Shown: positions 26,388 to 35,575 of the stretch, in pieces
Numbering within the stretch: position 1 is the first letter of the stretch
How the letters are laid out: every line of letters begins with the position of its first letter
Notes under the pieces: generated by a model
Seen by the model: only the letters and a program-made list of their open reading frames with translations
Told to the model about the DNA's origin: nothing
Databases searched by the model: none
Program-made: the position numbers and the translations under genes
Source of the DNA: Methanococcoides alaskense
GTDB lineage: Archaea; Halobacteriota; Methanosarcinia; Methanosarcinales; Methanosarcinaceae
Assembly (NCBI RefSeq): GCF_027594145.1
Contig: NZ_JAQFFK010000004.1
Span: 1 to 58,767, forward strand
Direction of reading: 5' to 3'
DNA length: 58,767 nt

Positions 26388-27620
26388 ATGAGCTATAATA
26401 CAGATCCAGAAAATGAGACTGAGGACAATAAAGAGCTTATGGAAGAGCTCCTTGAAGAATCCGTATTGGGAGCTCCCGATCTTGGTGCATTGGAATATTC
26501 GCCGGAGCCTGAATATACGGAGATACTGGACAATGTTCATGAGCAAGGGGGCTCAGTGGATAATGTTGTTGTGGAGACTTCCGAACCCTCGGATGCTGGT
26601 CCTGTGAAGAAGGTCCCTTATGTGGATATGGGGGATAAAAGGGTTCCATATGGAAATGAACCGATGTCCTCCAGGGAACCGCCCCAGTACGCAACTCCTG
26701 AAAAGAAGGACCGCAAATGGCAATATATCGCGGTCATCTCAGTACTGATGTTAATTATAGGCGGCAGTTTTGCAGTTATCTATATGTCATTTGGCGGGGA
26801 CATCTATACTACCGACGATAAGGTCGCAGTTATATATGTGCAGGGTTTCATGCTGACGGGAAACCTTCCTTCTGGATTTGGTTATGCTACTTCTGAAGAT
26901 GTCTGTAACAGTCTGCGTAAAGCAACCCGGGACGATAGTGTAAAGGCCATTGTCATGAGAGTGAATAGTGGTGGTGGATCTCCTGTGGCCGCAGAAGAGA
27001 TAGTCACTGAGATCAAGAAGGTACAGGACATGGGAATCCCTGTGGTCATCTCCATGGGTGACGTGGCAGCGAGTGCTGCATATTATATCTCCGCACCGGC
27101 AGATCTCATTGTCGCAAATCCTTCCACAACTACCGGAAGTATCGGTGTCATCAGTGTCTACACCAATAGGTCTGAGTTCTATGATGAAGAAGGCATTGAG
27201 TTCTATGTCTCTAAATCGGGTTCATTCAAGGATGTGGGTGGCGATTGGAGGGGACTTACTCCTGAGGAGAAAGAATATGTGGATAATGTTGTGCTTGATG
27301 TATATGACCTGTTCGTTACCAGTGTTGCGGAAAACCGTAATATGACAAAGGGTGAAGTGAAAGATATTGCAGATGGTCGTATCTACATTGGTAAGGAAGC
27401 ACAGAAGCTCGGGCTTGTGGATGAGCTTGGTAATTTCTATGATGCCATTGATGCAGCGGCTGAACTTGGTGGTATCGAGGGTGAACCTGTGGTCTATTAT
27501 ATTAACAAACCATCTCTTTCAAGCATACTGTTCGGTTCGGAAGAAACGATGTCCTCACAGGCTGCAGAGCAGTTAGCGAGCTATTATACTGAAAGCCCGG
27601 TGGGATATTTGATCGAATGA
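26388..27620 (+). CDS. sppA: signal peptide peptidase SppA, S49 family
   Basis: Membrane-bound serine protease that degrades cleaved signal peptides. A long acidic N-terminal region (residues 1-108) precedes one transmembrane helix (about 111-134) and the extracytoplasmic protease domain. The catalytic Ser is Ser229 (GDVAASAAYY) and the Lys is Lys281 (SGSFKDVGGDW), matching the Ser/Lys dyad of Bacillus-type SppA; YVQGF and GGGSP also fit. The 410-residue length exceeds most single-domain archaeal SppA because of the N-terminal part. GAGGTGTT precedes the start. Confidence 0.9.
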   Translation: MSYNTDPENETEDNKELMEELLEESVLGAPDLGALEYSPEPEYTEILDNVHEQGGSVDNVVVETSEPSDAGPVKKVPYVDMGDKRVPYGNEPMSSREPPQYATPEKKDRKWQYIAVISVLMLIIGGSFAVIYMSFGGDIYTTDDKVAVIYVQGFMLTGNLPSGFGYATSEDVCNSLRKATRDDSVKAIVMRVNSGGGSPVAAEEIVTEIKKVQDMGIPVVISMGDVAASAAYYISAPADLIVANPSTTTGSIGVISVYTNRSEFYDEEGIEFYVSKSGSFKDVGGDWRGLTPEEKEYVDNVVLDVYDLFVTSVAENRNMTKGEVKDIADGRIYIGKEAQKLGLVDELGNFYDAIDAAAELGGIEGEPVVYYINKPSLSSILFGSEETMSSQAAEQLASYYTESPVGYLIE

Positions 27621-27674
27621 TGTAAGTTCGTTGATGAACTGGATGAGGCAAAACAGTCTATAGATAATGATGTA

Positions 27675-27696
27675 AAAGGTCTCCTTTGAGACCTTT
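27675..27696. terminator. bidirectional terminator hairpin
   Basis: AAAGGTCTC (27675-27683) pairs perfectly with GAGACCTTT (27688-27696) around CTTT. It sits between the convergent sppA and ribose-1,5-bisphosphate isomerase genes and can serve both. Confidence 0.65.
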
Positions 27697-27703
27697 GGCC
27701 TTT

Positions 27704-28630
27704 TCAGCCCATTTTTGTAAATTCCCATCCTAGGTGCTCTTTGATGATGGTGTAAGCCATCTGTGGGGGGAATGCACCTACCTCTGTTATTATCATGTCA
27801 ATATACTCTGCAGGGGTTATGTCGAATGCGGGATTTTTGACCTTCACATTTGGCATCCCTGCAAGGACCTCGGTGTCGATGACCTCTTCCGGTGACCTTT
27901 CCTCAATCTCGATAAGATCTCCATGAATGGTCTTCGGGCTGAACTTGAACGTCTCTGCCACACACAAGAGGTTCTTCCTTGCTTCATTTGCGGCAAGTGC
28001 AAGCTGGGATGTACCCACTTTGTTCACGAGTGCGCCGTTGATGGTTATTGCATCCGCACCTACTATTACGGTGTCAACATCCTTCATGCAATATCTTACT
28101 GCGGAATCCACGATCAGCGTGGTCGGGATCCCATGATCGTTAAGTTCCTTTATGGTAATGAGTCCCTGTCTTCTTGGTCTTGATTCTGTGGCAATGACGG
28201 ATATGTCCTTACCCTGTTTGAAAGCGGTTGTTATTACCGAAAGGGCAGCATGGGAATTACAGTGTGTCATTATGACATCGCCGTCGCGTATCCTCTTTGC
28301 ACCGATCTCCCCCATCTTCTTAAGGGCCTGGCCTGCCTGTTCCAGGAACTTGTCAGCATTACGGAGGATCTCTTCCCTTGCTTCTGATACTTCGGTTGCA
28401 GTGTGGCGCTTTGTAAGCTGGACTGCATTCGGGAGGGATACTGCTGTGGGTCTGGTCTGGATAAGTATGCTGGCAGCTTCATCGACCTTTTTATTAAAGT
28501 CCTTGATGTTCGTCACTTTTATGTTGAGTACATAATCACGAAGTGCTGCAGATGCTGCTTCAGCTATCCTTCCGGCTCCCCTTATTTCCATCGTGCGGAT
28601 CTTTTCCGCGGTATCAAGTAATTGCTGCAT
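27704..28630 (-). CDS. ribose-1,5-bisphosphate isomerase
   Basis: Converts ribose-1,5-bisphosphate to ribulose-1,5-bisphosphate in the archaeal AMP/nucleoside pathway, which feeds type III RuBisCO. It belongs to the eIF2B-alpha-like/MtnA superfamily. The N-terminal helix AEKIRTMEIRGAGRIAEAA, central MTHCNSHAAL, ATESRPRRQG and DAVIVGADAITINGALVNKVGT-type segment (VIVGADAITINGALVNKVG) are characteristic. The 308-residue length is slightly below the ~320 of thermophilic members. The neighbours in this window do not include AMP phosphorylase or RuBisCO. Confidence 0.9.
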   Translation of the reverse strand: MQQLLDTAEKIRTMEIRGAGRIAEAASAALRDYVLNIKVTNIKDFNKKVDEAASILIQTRPTAVSLPNAVQLTKRHTATEVSEAREEILRNADKFLEQAGQALKKMGEIGAKRIRDGDVIMTHCNSHAALSVITTAFKQGKDISVIATESRPRRQGLITIKELNDHGIPTTLIVDSAVRYCMKDVDTVIVGADAITINGALVNKVGTSQLALAANEARKNLLCVAETFKFSPKTIHGDLIEIEERSPEEVIDTEVLAGMPNVKVKNPAFDITPAEYIDMIITEVGAFPPQMAYTIIKEHLGWEFTKMG

Positions 28631-28670
28631 ATCAATATATTTGAAGTGAATGCATTTATATGTATTCGCT

Positions 28671-29027
28671 TTATGCCACTTCCGATGACTGAATGCGTTT
28701 TCCGATGTAGTAGGGAATTGCCAGTAACAATGCGTAGCTTATCCATATCAAGAGATATGGGTGGTAGCTATTGTCGTATATCGTCAGGTACATTGCAAGG
28801 TCAAGTGCCAGATTCACACTAAGGAATGTGATGCCAAGTAATTTTGCTTCTTCCGCTTTGTCCTTTGTATCCTTGAGATATGTCTTTGTGAGATATATTG
28901 TAAGAACGGGCAGAACAACTAATAACGGTAAACCTATCGCAGGCATTTTTGAGATGTATTCTATTGATGGGATCGCTGAAAGCGCAGGGGTAATGTGCAC
29001 TATGCTCTCCCAGATAAAACCGACCAT
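28671..29027 (-). CDS. small integral membrane protein
   Basis: The 118-residue protein has about four hydrophobic helices (near residues 10-25, 30-47, 65-83 and 88-107) and a basic loop KTYLKDTKDKAEEAK after the second. I do not recognise the family. It lies 40 bases upstream of the ribose-1,5-bisphosphate isomerase gene on the same strand and may be co-transcribed. Confidence 0.65.
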   Translation of the reverse strand: MVGFIWESIVHITPALSAIPSIEYISKMPAIGLPLLVVLPVLTIYLTKTYLKDTKDKAEEAKLLGITFLSVNLALDLAMYLTIYDNSYHPYLLIWISYALLLAIPYYIGKRIQSSEVA

Positions 29028-29176
29028 CCATATCGCTAATGCCTATCTTGCTGCGGAAAGTGGCCTATATGGGATATTGATCAACTAAGTACCTCCGCCC
29101 TCACATCAGTTATCTCATATTTAAATGTTAGCTTTAATCCCACTTATTTAAATCACATCAGAATTAACTACCCTCC

Positions 29177-30541
29177 ATGAAAAAAATAACCTCGATAAAT
29201 CCTGCAAATGGGACTGTTAATGGTGAATTCGAATTTCATTCTCCTGATAAGGTAGACCTTATCCTTAAAAGATCGAGCGAAGCATTCCAGTACTGGAGAT
29301 CCCTCAAAGGTGCTGAAAGGGCTGTGTATCTTGAAAATGTTGCAAAGGTACTTCGAAACGATAAACAGGAATTGGCAGAGGCCATCACCATGGAGATGGG
29401 GAAGCCAATCAGACAGGCACTTGCAGAAGTTGAGAAATGTGCCAGCATGTTCGACCACTTTGCTGCTAACATCTGTTCTTTCCTTGAACCTGATGTCATA
29501 AAGGAGAGTCCTTCCGCCTTTATCTCATACGAGCCAATGGGGGTCGTGCTTGCTATCAAGCCCTGGAATTTTCCCCTCTGGCAGGTATTGAGTGCCGCTT
29601 CACATATTCTTGCAGGCGGGAACACCATGGTGTTAAAACACTCCGGTTATGTTCCCATGTGTGCGCTTAAGATCGAATCTGTTTTCGAGAAAGCCGGATT
29701 TCCAGAAGGTGTTTTCCAGACCCTTCTTGTGGATGGGCCTACTGCTTCTTCGTTGATCTCGAGACCGGAAATTGCAGCTGTATCCTTTACAGGGGGTTTG
29801 CCTGCCGGTCAGAAGGTTGCTGAGGTCGCTGGTCGCAACATGAAGAAATGCGTGCTCGAACTTGGGGGTAGCGATCCCTTCATTGTGCTGGAGGATGCAG
29901 ACATTGAAGAAGCTGCAAAGGCAGGGGTTGCCGGAAGGTTCCTCAATTCCGGACAGACCTGTATCTCTTCTAAACGTTTTATCATTGAAAGTTCCGTAGT
30001 TGATGAGTTCACTTCTGCATTTGTGGAAAATACACGTAAGCTCAAAATGGGTGACCCTTTGGACAGAGGCACTGATCTCGGTCCTCTTGTACGGGATGGG
30101 CAGGTCTCATTGCTTGAAGGACAGATAGAGAATGCCGTTTCAATGGGGGCAAAAGTGGAACTTGAAGGCGGTAGGGTTGAGGGTGATGGATATTATTTCT
30201 CTCCTGTGGTTCTGTCGAACGTATCTCTTGATATGAAGGTCATGAAGGAGGAAACTTTCGGTCCGGTGGCACCGATAATTTCAGTGGAGGATGAGCTGGA
30301 AGCTCTGAAGGTTGCCAACGCTACAGAGTTTGGCCTGGGTGCAAGTATATGGAGCAGTGATAAAGAGAATGCATCGTTCCTTGCGTGTCAGATAGAGTCC
30401 GGGGTAGTTGGAGTGAATGGTTTTTTCAAACCGGAAGCTGACCTACCGTTTGGCGGAGTTAAAAAAAGTGGTATTGGGAGAGAACTCTCCCGGTTTGGTT
30501 TCTATGAATTTATGAACATCAGGTCCACGGTGTTATTTTAA
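29177..30541 (+). CDS. aldehyde dehydrogenase, succinate-semialdehyde dehydrogenase (Sad/YneI)-like
   Basis: NAD(P)-dependent aldehyde oxidation to acid. The catalytic residues are Asn131 (PWNFP), Lys154 (VLKHSG), Glu228 (LELGGSDPF) and Cys262 (NSGQTCISSKRF), all in the usual order. The 454-residue length and the SINPANG start fit the short succinate-semialdehyde dehydrogenase branch rather than GAPN or betaine-aldehyde enzymes; specificity cannot be set by motif alone. A TATA-like TTATTTAAA near 29143-29151 is about 30 bases from the ATG, so the transcript is leaderless or nearly so. A methanogen use is unclear, perhaps detoxification or a partial TCA route. Confidence 0.88.
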   Translation: MKKITSINPANGTVNGEFEFHSPDKVDLILKRSSEAFQYWRSLKGAERAVYLENVAKVLRNDKQELAEAITMEMGKPIRQALAEVEKCASMFDHFAANICSFLEPDVIKESPSAFISYEPMGVVLAIKPWNFPLWQVLSAASHILAGGNTMVLKHSGYVPMCALKIESVFEKAGFPEGVFQTLLVDGPTASSLISRPEIAAVSFTGGLPAGQKVAEVAGRNMKKCVLELGGSDPFIVLEDADIEEAAKAGVAGRFLNSGQTCISSKRFIIESSVVDEFTSAFVENTRKLKMGDPLDRGTDLGPLVRDGQVSLLEGQIENAVSMGAKVELEGGRVEGDGYYFSPVVLSNVSLDMKVMKEETFGPVAPIISVEDELEALKVANATEFGLGASIWSSDKENASFLACQIESGVVGVNGFFKPEADLPFGGVKKSGIGRELSRFGFYEFMNIRSTVLF

Positions 30542-30566
30542 TAAACTGCAGGCGGATATTCATTCA

Positions 30567-31361
30567 ATGAGCATAATGCAAAAAATAGCTAACATTCCTG
30601 AAGAACTCATTGGGAATGTCCCCAAGCGATTCGATATTATAGGTGATATTGCGGTCGTTTCTATTCCTGCTGAGCTGGAGCTTTACAAATTACCTGTGGC
30701 AGAACATATTGCTTCAATGAGGGGGAATATTCGCGGTGTGCTCAATAAGGTCACCAGACTTGAAGGTGAGGATAGGGTTGCTGGGTTCGAGGTCTTGTTA
30801 GGGGGTGAGCCGGTTACCACTCATGAGGAGTTTGGTTTTAGTTATAGGATGGACCTGCGTGAAGTTTTCTTTAACGGAAGGCTTGCTTTTGAAAGGCAGA
30901 GGGTGTCTTCCAAAGTGAGGGCAGGTGAAGATGTCATTGTTCCGTTCTGTGGCATTGGTCCTTTTGCTATACCTGCTGCAGCAAAGGGTGCAAAAGTGGT
31001 TGCAATTGAAAAGAACCCTCATGCATGTAGGTGGCTTTTTGAGAATGTGCGGTTGAACCAAGTTGGTGGTAACATTCATCCCATTCTGGGGGATGCATCG
31101 GATATTGGCAGTTTTCTTAAGGCTCGGTTCGACCGTGCGATTATCCCCACTCCTTATGGAATGGATGGTTTTCTTGAGAAGTTGTTACCTTTTGTGAGAA
31201 AGGGTGGGAATGTTCATTTTTATGCTTTTAAGAAACGATCTCAAATAGAGGGATTGGTGGAAGAGTATTCTGATATGGGGCTTGATGTTGTTGAATCTCG
31301 AAGGTGTGGAAATATTGCGCCGAGTATTAGCCGTTGGGCGTTCGACATGGTCAAGGAGTGA
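30567..31361 (+). CDS. Trm5/Taw2-like tRNA methyltransferase-family protein
   Basis: A class I SAM-binding protein of COG2520. The N-terminal region (FDIIGDIAVVSIP, VLNKV) resembles the D1-D2 part of Trm5. The catalytic domain has VPFCGIGPFAIPAA (SAM motif I, near residues 119-132), VVAIEKNPHACRWLFENVRLN (motif II) and DRAIIPTPYGMDGFLEK. In Trm5 the last motif usually reads N-L-P-x-x-A; IIPTPYG departs from that. The protein could be a Trm5 paralogue, a Taw2-type wyosine enzyme or an inactive relative. It is 26 bases after the aldehyde dehydrogenase gene and followed by DtdA. Confidence 0.78.
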   Translation: MSIMQKIANIPEELIGNVPKRFDIIGDIAVVSIPAELELYKLPVAEHIASMRGNIRGVLNKVTRLEGEDRVAGFEVLLGGEPVTTHEEFGFSYRMDLREVFFNGRLAFERQRVSSKVRAGEDVIVPFCGIGPFAIPAAAKGAKVVAIEKNPHACRWLFENVRLNQVGGNIHPILGDASDIGSFLKARFDRAIIPTPYGMDGFLEKLLPFVRKGGNVHFYAFKKRSQIEGLVEEYSDMGLDVVESRRCGNIAPSISRWAFDMVKE

Positions 31362-31484
31362 TAATGTTTCAGAAATATTGTGTGAGTCCATTAATTATCA
31401 TTTCTTAATGGGATGGGTGTTCGTTCGTGAAGACCTATGAAGTGAAAAAGAGTTAATAAAATATTGTGCATTGGAGTTATTTTT

Positions 31485-32924
31485 ATGACAGAAGATAATG
31501 AGGGTCAGGTCGCTGGTATGAGTATTGTTATAGTTTGTTCTACTGTGGACCCGGCAAGTCAGAATATAAAAGAGCATTTGCTAAAGCTCAGAGATTGGGT
31601 CGAAATGAGTGTTCCAGATGGTATCTTTGATGACCTTTCTGCGGTGTATCGGAGTGGGAATTTTCATATTGTCGAGGTTACTGAACATCATATCTATCAG
31701 GATGGGATCGACAGGAAGATCAAAGAGGCAGGTTTGCCATGCGATCTTCTCATTTTCGCTTCCAAACATAAAAGTGCTGATGGCAGGCGGCTTTTGACTG
31801 CACACTTTACGGGGAATCCGGGTTCTGCTGATTTTGGTGGGTATCCTGGTGAGCTTTCTAAGGCTGCTCCGTTCGCGCTCCGCTGCTTGCTTAGGAATAT
31901 GGCCGAGCTGTCGGAGGGCATCGGGTTCGATGTTTCTATGGAGTCTACTCATCATGGACCTTCTGATCTTGATGTCCCTTCGGTCTATGCGGAGATCGGT
32001 AGCTCTGAGGTGGAGTGGGTCTATTTGGATGCGGGGGAGGTCGTTGCACGTTCTATCCTTTCCGTGAGACTGGGAAGTTGTCCTGTGGCTCTTGGATTTG
32101 GGGGTGGGCACTACGCTGCAAGACAATCCGGGATCGTTCTGGGCTCGGATGTTTCGTTCGGTCATAATTTCCCGAACTATCAGCTTCAATTTGTTGATGG
32201 GGATATGTTCAGGAAGGCAGTTGAGAGGTCGGGTGCAGATATTGTGTATTGTGACAGGAAGGCGATGTCCTCTGAGGAGAAGAAACGGATAAATGAGCTT
32301 GCAGATGAATGTGGGCTTGAGGTATTGAGGGAAAGTGACATCAAAGAGATGGACGGGGTCTGCTGGGATGTTTTCAGGATATTTTGGCATAAGGTTCGGG
32401 ATGAGGGTCTTTCCGGGCGGGTAAAGGTCCCTGCTGGGATGAAGGATAAGTTGAGTGGGAATGCTTGCGATATTTTTGAGTTCGATGTGTCTAATGTTGT
32501 TACTGTTGTAGTTGACAATGAACTTCTCAAATTGGTAAGGTCTGTTGATGTAGGTGGTGTGAAAAGGCTGCTTAATATGTCGAATATTATCTATTCGGAA
32601 CGCGATGATGCAACAATATCAAATCATTTCTATACTTTCTGGAATCGTGATGCAGAGAACTTCCTTACCTTTATTGTAGATGAATGCATTAAAATACTAA
32701 AAGGGCGTTATGGTTCTGAATACGTTTTCGAAGAAAATGTGTTGTATATTTCGGATGAGAGATTCAGTCCTGAGCTCGCGCGAAAGTGGGGAGTTCCTTC
32801 CGGTCCTATGTTTGGGAAACTGGCAAAAGGTCAGTCCGTTATGATCGAGGGTACCACTATCCGACCAGAAATGGTCCATGAGAGAACACAGAAGAGTTTT
32901 GTGTTAAGGAATGCGATCTTTTGA
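31485..32924 (+). CDS. dtdA: D-aminoacyl-tRNA deacylase (DtdA/GEK1) with extra C-terminal region
   Basis: Hydrolyses D-amino acids mis-attached to tRNA. The archaeal/plant DtdA core occupies roughly residues 12-285: IVIVCSTVDPASQNI, HFTGNPGSADFGG, ESTHHGPSDLD, GFGGGHYAARQ and SFGHNFPNY, with the metal-binding His residues intact. About 190 further residues follow, ending in WGVPSGPMFGKLAKGQSV and a TIRPEMVHE segment, a pattern that recalls the C-terminal part of RNase Z-type proteins. The start at 31485 follows GGAG; another ATG at 31518 begins MSIVIVCST, where shorter family members begin. The 479-residue length exceeds the core family. Confidence 0.86.
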   Translation: MTEDNEGQVAGMSIVIVCSTVDPASQNIKEHLLKLRDWVEMSVPDGIFDDLSAVYRSGNFHIVEVTEHHIYQDGIDRKIKEAGLPCDLLIFASKHKSADGRRLLTAHFTGNPGSADFGGYPGELSKAAPFALRCLLRNMAELSEGIGFDVSMESTHHGPSDLDVPSVYAEIGSSEVEWVYLDAGEVVARSILSVRLGSCPVALGFGGGHYAARQSGIVLGSDVSFGHNFPNYQLQFVDGDMFRKAVERSGADIVYCDRKAMSSEEKKRINELADECGLEVLRESDIKEMDGVCWDVFRIFWHKVRDEGLSGRVKVPAGMKDKLSGNACDIFEFDVSNVVTVVVDNELLKLVRSVDVGGVKRLLNMSNIIYSERDDATISNHFYTFWNRDAENFLTFIVDECIKILKGRYGSEYVFEENVLYISDERFSPELARKWGVPSGPMFGKLAKGQSVMIEGTTIRPEMVHERTQKSFVLRNAIF

Positions 32925-33015
32925 ACGATGTAGATAAATATAATACTTATCTCTATATATTACGAATATCAATATTCCATACATTTGATCATGTTGCTAT
33001 AGTGGAGGATATATT

Positions 33016-34122
33016 ATGAAATCCATAGTAGAAGAGGCATTAGCTCGATCTGTAGAAGAGACGCAAATCCGTTCCAGCGACGTTTCACAATCTGATAATG
33101 TTAATGCGGAACTTGAGGCAATGCTGAAAGATCTGCAGACTAACATCAAGGTTGTAGGATGTGGCGGAGGGGGTTCGAACAGCGCTCAGCGTATGCAACA
33201 GGAAGGCATCAAAGGTGCTGAAGTCGTTGCTGTGAACACGGATGCTCAGCATCTTTTGAACGTTACTACCGAAAGGAAGATCCTTATTGGTAAGAAGAAG
33301 ACAAGGGGTCTTGGTGCAGGTAGTCTGCCTCAGATCGGTGAGGATGCTGCACTTGAGAGCATCGATGAGGTGCGTTCGATAGTGGATGGCTCTGATATGG
33401 TGTTCATTACTGCAGGCCTTGGTGGCGGTACCGGAACAGGTTCCGCTCCAGTTGTCGCAGAGGCTGCAAGGGATGCTGGTGCTTTGACGATCGCTGTGGT
33501 AACTCTTCCATTCTCCGTAGAGGGGCATGTAAGGCGTGAGAACGCAGAAGCAGGTCTTGAAAGGCTCAGGGATGTCGCTGATACTGTCATTGTCGTTCCG
33601 AACGATAAACTTCTTGAGGTTGTTCCAAGGTTGCCATTGCAGGCAGCGTTCAAGGTTTCCGATGAGGTTCTGATGAGGGCTGTGAAAGGCATTACAGAGC
33701 TTATTACAAAACCGGGTCTTGTGAACCTTGATTTTGCTGATGTAAGGACCGTTATGCAAAACGGTGGCGTTGCAATGATAGGTCTTGGTGAGGCAGATGG
33801 TGAGAACAAGGCTGTAGAGTCTGTTCAGAAAGCATTGAGGAGTCCTCTTCTTGATGTGGACATCTCCGGTGCGACATCTGCTCTTGTGAATGTTGTCGGT
33901 GGTCCGGATATGACCATTGCAGAGGCTGAGAGCGTTGTTCAGGAAGTATATAGCAGGATCGATCCGAATGCAAGGTTGATCTGGGGTGCCCAGGTGGACC
34001 CTGATCTTGAAAATGCAGTGCGTACTATGCTTGTCGTTACTGGTGTGAGGTCCCCACAGATCTACGGAAGTGGGAATTCCAAGAACGTGACGCGGAAATA
34101 CGGGATCGATTTCGTAAAATGA
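33016..34122 (+). CDS. ftsZ: cell division GTPase FtsZ
   Basis: Tubulin-like GTPase that forms the division ring. The GTP-binding motif is [13 protein letters not shown] (near residues 136-148), with [14 protein letters not shown] and VNTDAQHL before it and [15 protein letters not shown] after it. The N-terminal 40 residues are an acidic extension typical of archaeal FtsZ1. The C-terminus ends YGIDFVK without a long linker. GGAGG lies 8 bases before the ATG. It opens the ftsZ-secE-spt5-ribosomal gene order that is conserved in euryarchaea. The 368-residue length is normal. Confidence 0.95.
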   Translation: MKSIVEEALARSVEETQIRSSDVSQSDNVNAELEAMLKDLQTNIKVVGCGGGGSNSAQRMQQEGIKGAEVVAVNTDAQHLLNVTTERKILIGKKKTRGLGAGSLPQIGEDAALESIDEVRSIVDGSDMVFITAGLGGGTGTGSAPVVAEAARDAGALTIAVVTLPFSVEGHVRRENAEAGLERLRDVADTVIVVPNDKLLEVVPRLPLQAAFKVSDEVLMRAVKGITELITKPGLVNLDFADVRTVMQNGGVAMIGLGEADGENKAVESVQKALRSPLLDVDISGATSALVNVVGGPDMTIAEAESVVQEVYSRIDPNARLIWGAQVDPDLENAVRTMLVVTGVRSPQIYGSGNSKNVTRKYGIDFVK

Positions 34123-34306
34123 TCAGGGGGTCTATCTCCTTATCTTTTTAATTTGTTCTGTATGATACGGTGCTGTTCAATCGAAAGGTATTTTATTTAG
34201 TACGTTATTTAAACGATACTACAATTTTATAGTCGGATCGATCGTTGATGAATTGTATCGTATCAACTCGTACATATCAATAATACTAAAACTGGTTGTG
34301 AAAAGT

Positions 34307-34516
34307 TTGGCAGAGAATATGTTAAAATCGGCTAAGATAAACCGCAATGTCGTTCAGATCCTTAAGTCATATATTAGGGTACTGAAATTATCCAAGAAGC
34401 CTTCCAGAGAGGAATTCCTCATGATCGCTAAGGTCGCTGGTGCCGGAATTCTTGTGATAGGCTTTGTTGGTTTCCTTATTTATGTGCTGTTGACAGTAGT
34501 TCCACAGTGGGTGTAA
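34307..34516 (+). CDS. secE: protein translocase subunit SecE (Sec61 gamma)
   Basis: Small tail-anchored subunit that clamps SecY in the protein-export channel. A cytoplasmic amphipathic helix (VVQILKSYIRVLKLSKKPSREEFLMI) precedes one transmembrane helix (AGAGILVIGFVGFLIYVLLTVV). The start is uncertain: no ATG gives the usual length with a clear ribosome-binding site. TTG at 34307 (MAENML), GTG at 34298 and ATG at 34319 are all in frame; the core is unaffected. It is four bases before spt5, the normal archaeal order. Confidence 0.82.
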   Translation: MAENMLKSAKINRNVVQILKSYIRVLKLSKKPSREEFLMIAKVAGAGILVIGFVGFLIYVLLTVVPQWV

Positions 34517-34520
34517 TTTT

Positions 34521-34985
34521 ATGGGTGAAGATGCCGCTATATTTGTTGTAAAGACAACTGCAAATCAGGAACGTTCGGTTGCTGCTATGCTGGCTCAGGT
34601 TGCAAAGAAGGATAATCTTGATATCAGGTCGATAATTGCTCCTGATGAGCTCAAAGGTTATGTACTTCTGGAATCTTCCGATTCCGGAGCTGTTGAACAG
34701 GCGATCCAGACAGTTCCTCATGCAAGGACTGTTGTAAAAGGTCAGTCCAGTATAGCGGAGATCGAACATTTCCTTACGCCAAAGCCAACCGTTACAGGTA
34801 TTACGGAAGGTGCTATTGTCGAAGTGACCTCTGGTCCTTTCAAGGGTGAAAAGGCACGTGTGAAGCGTGTTGATGAAGGCCATGAAGAGATCACTGTGGA
34901 ACTGTTCGATGCAGTCGTACCAATACCTATAACTATTCGTGGTGATACTGTACGGATACTTAGGAAAGAGGAAACAAATTCCTGA
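34521..34985 (+). CDS. spt5: transcription elongation factor Spt5 (NusG)
   Basis: Binds the RNA polymerase clamp and improves processivity. It has the NGN domain (residues 1-85: IFVVKTTANQERSVAAML, PDELKGYVLLES) and one KOW domain (about 95-125: GAIVEVTSGPFKGEKARVKRVD). The 154-residue archaeal length is normal. A small inverted repeat TGAATAG/CTATTCA (34987-34993/34997-35003) follows the stop, with AT-rich DNA after it. Confidence 0.95.
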   Translation: MGEDAAIFVVKTTANQERSVAAMLAQVAKKDNLDIRSIIAPDELKGYVLLESSDSGAVEQAIQTVPHARTVVKGQSSIAEIEHFLTPKPTVTGITEGAIVEVTSGPFKGEKARVKRVDEGHEEITVELFDAVVPIPITIRGDTVRILRKEETNS

Positions 34986-35062
34986 GTGAATAGATTCTAT
35001 TCATATATCTAATCTATAAACTTATTTAATTAATTTATAAAATTTAAAAAGGTGTTGCTCGA

Positions 35063-35548
35063 ATGGCAAGTGTAGTAGAAGCATTGGTTCCTGGCGGTAA
35101 AGCAAATCCCGGTCCTCCACTGGGCCCTGCGTTAGGACCTCTTGGTGTTAATATTAAAGACGTGATCGAAAAGATCAATGAAAAGACAAAAGATTACAAT
35201 GGGATGCAGGTTCCTGTTAAGGTTATCGTTAATGACGATAAGAGTGTTGAGATCGAAGTGGGTACTCCACCAACATCCGCATTGATCCTTAAGGAACTTA
35301 ACATCGAGAAGGGTTCCGGAGAGTCCGGTACCGTTGTTGTTGGCAATCTTGAGATCGCACAGGTCGCAAAGATCGCACGCATGAAGAAAGACGATATTCT
35401 TTCCTATTCGCTTAAGGCTGCAATCAAAGAAGTCATGGGAACCTGTGTTCCTATGGGTGTAACGATTGAAGACCTTGATCCAAGGGAATGCCAGAAAGCT
35501 GTTGATGAGGGCAAGTTTGACGAGTCTCTCGCAGCAGAAGCATGGTAA
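35063..35548 (+). CDS. rpl11: 50S ribosomal protein L11 (uL11)
   Basis: Part of the GTPase-associated centre of the large subunit. The N-terminal [26 protein letters not shown] is diagnostic, and the C-terminal RNA-binding domain includes [13 protein letters not shown] and [22 protein letters not shown] lies 7 bases before the ATG. A TATA-like TTTATAAAAT is just upstream, so an internal promoter is possible. The 161-residue length is normal. Confidence 0.96.
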   Translation: MASVVEALVPGGKANPGPPLGPALGPLGVNIKDVIEKINEKTKDYNGMQVPVKVIVNDDKSVEIEVGTPPTSALILKELNIEKGSGESGTVVVGNLEIAQVAKIARMKKDDILSYSLKAAIKEVMGTCVPMGVTIEDLDPRECQKAVDEGKFDESLAAEAW

Positions 35549-35550
35549 TT

Positions 35551-35572
35551 AAAGAGATACTAGTATCTCTTT
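35551..35572. terminator. 22-base perfect palindrome after L11
   Basis: AAAGAGATACT is followed directly by its exact complement, ending in CTCTTT, two bases after the L11 stop codon. It is probably a terminator or attenuator between L11 and the L1 operon. No long U-run follows, so leakage is possible. Confidence 0.5.
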
Positions 35573-35575
35573 GAT

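Noticed and set aside
34123..34250. GGGGG...CTCCTT downstream of ftsZ as a terminator
   Set aside because: Pairing is weak and imperfect; not convincing.
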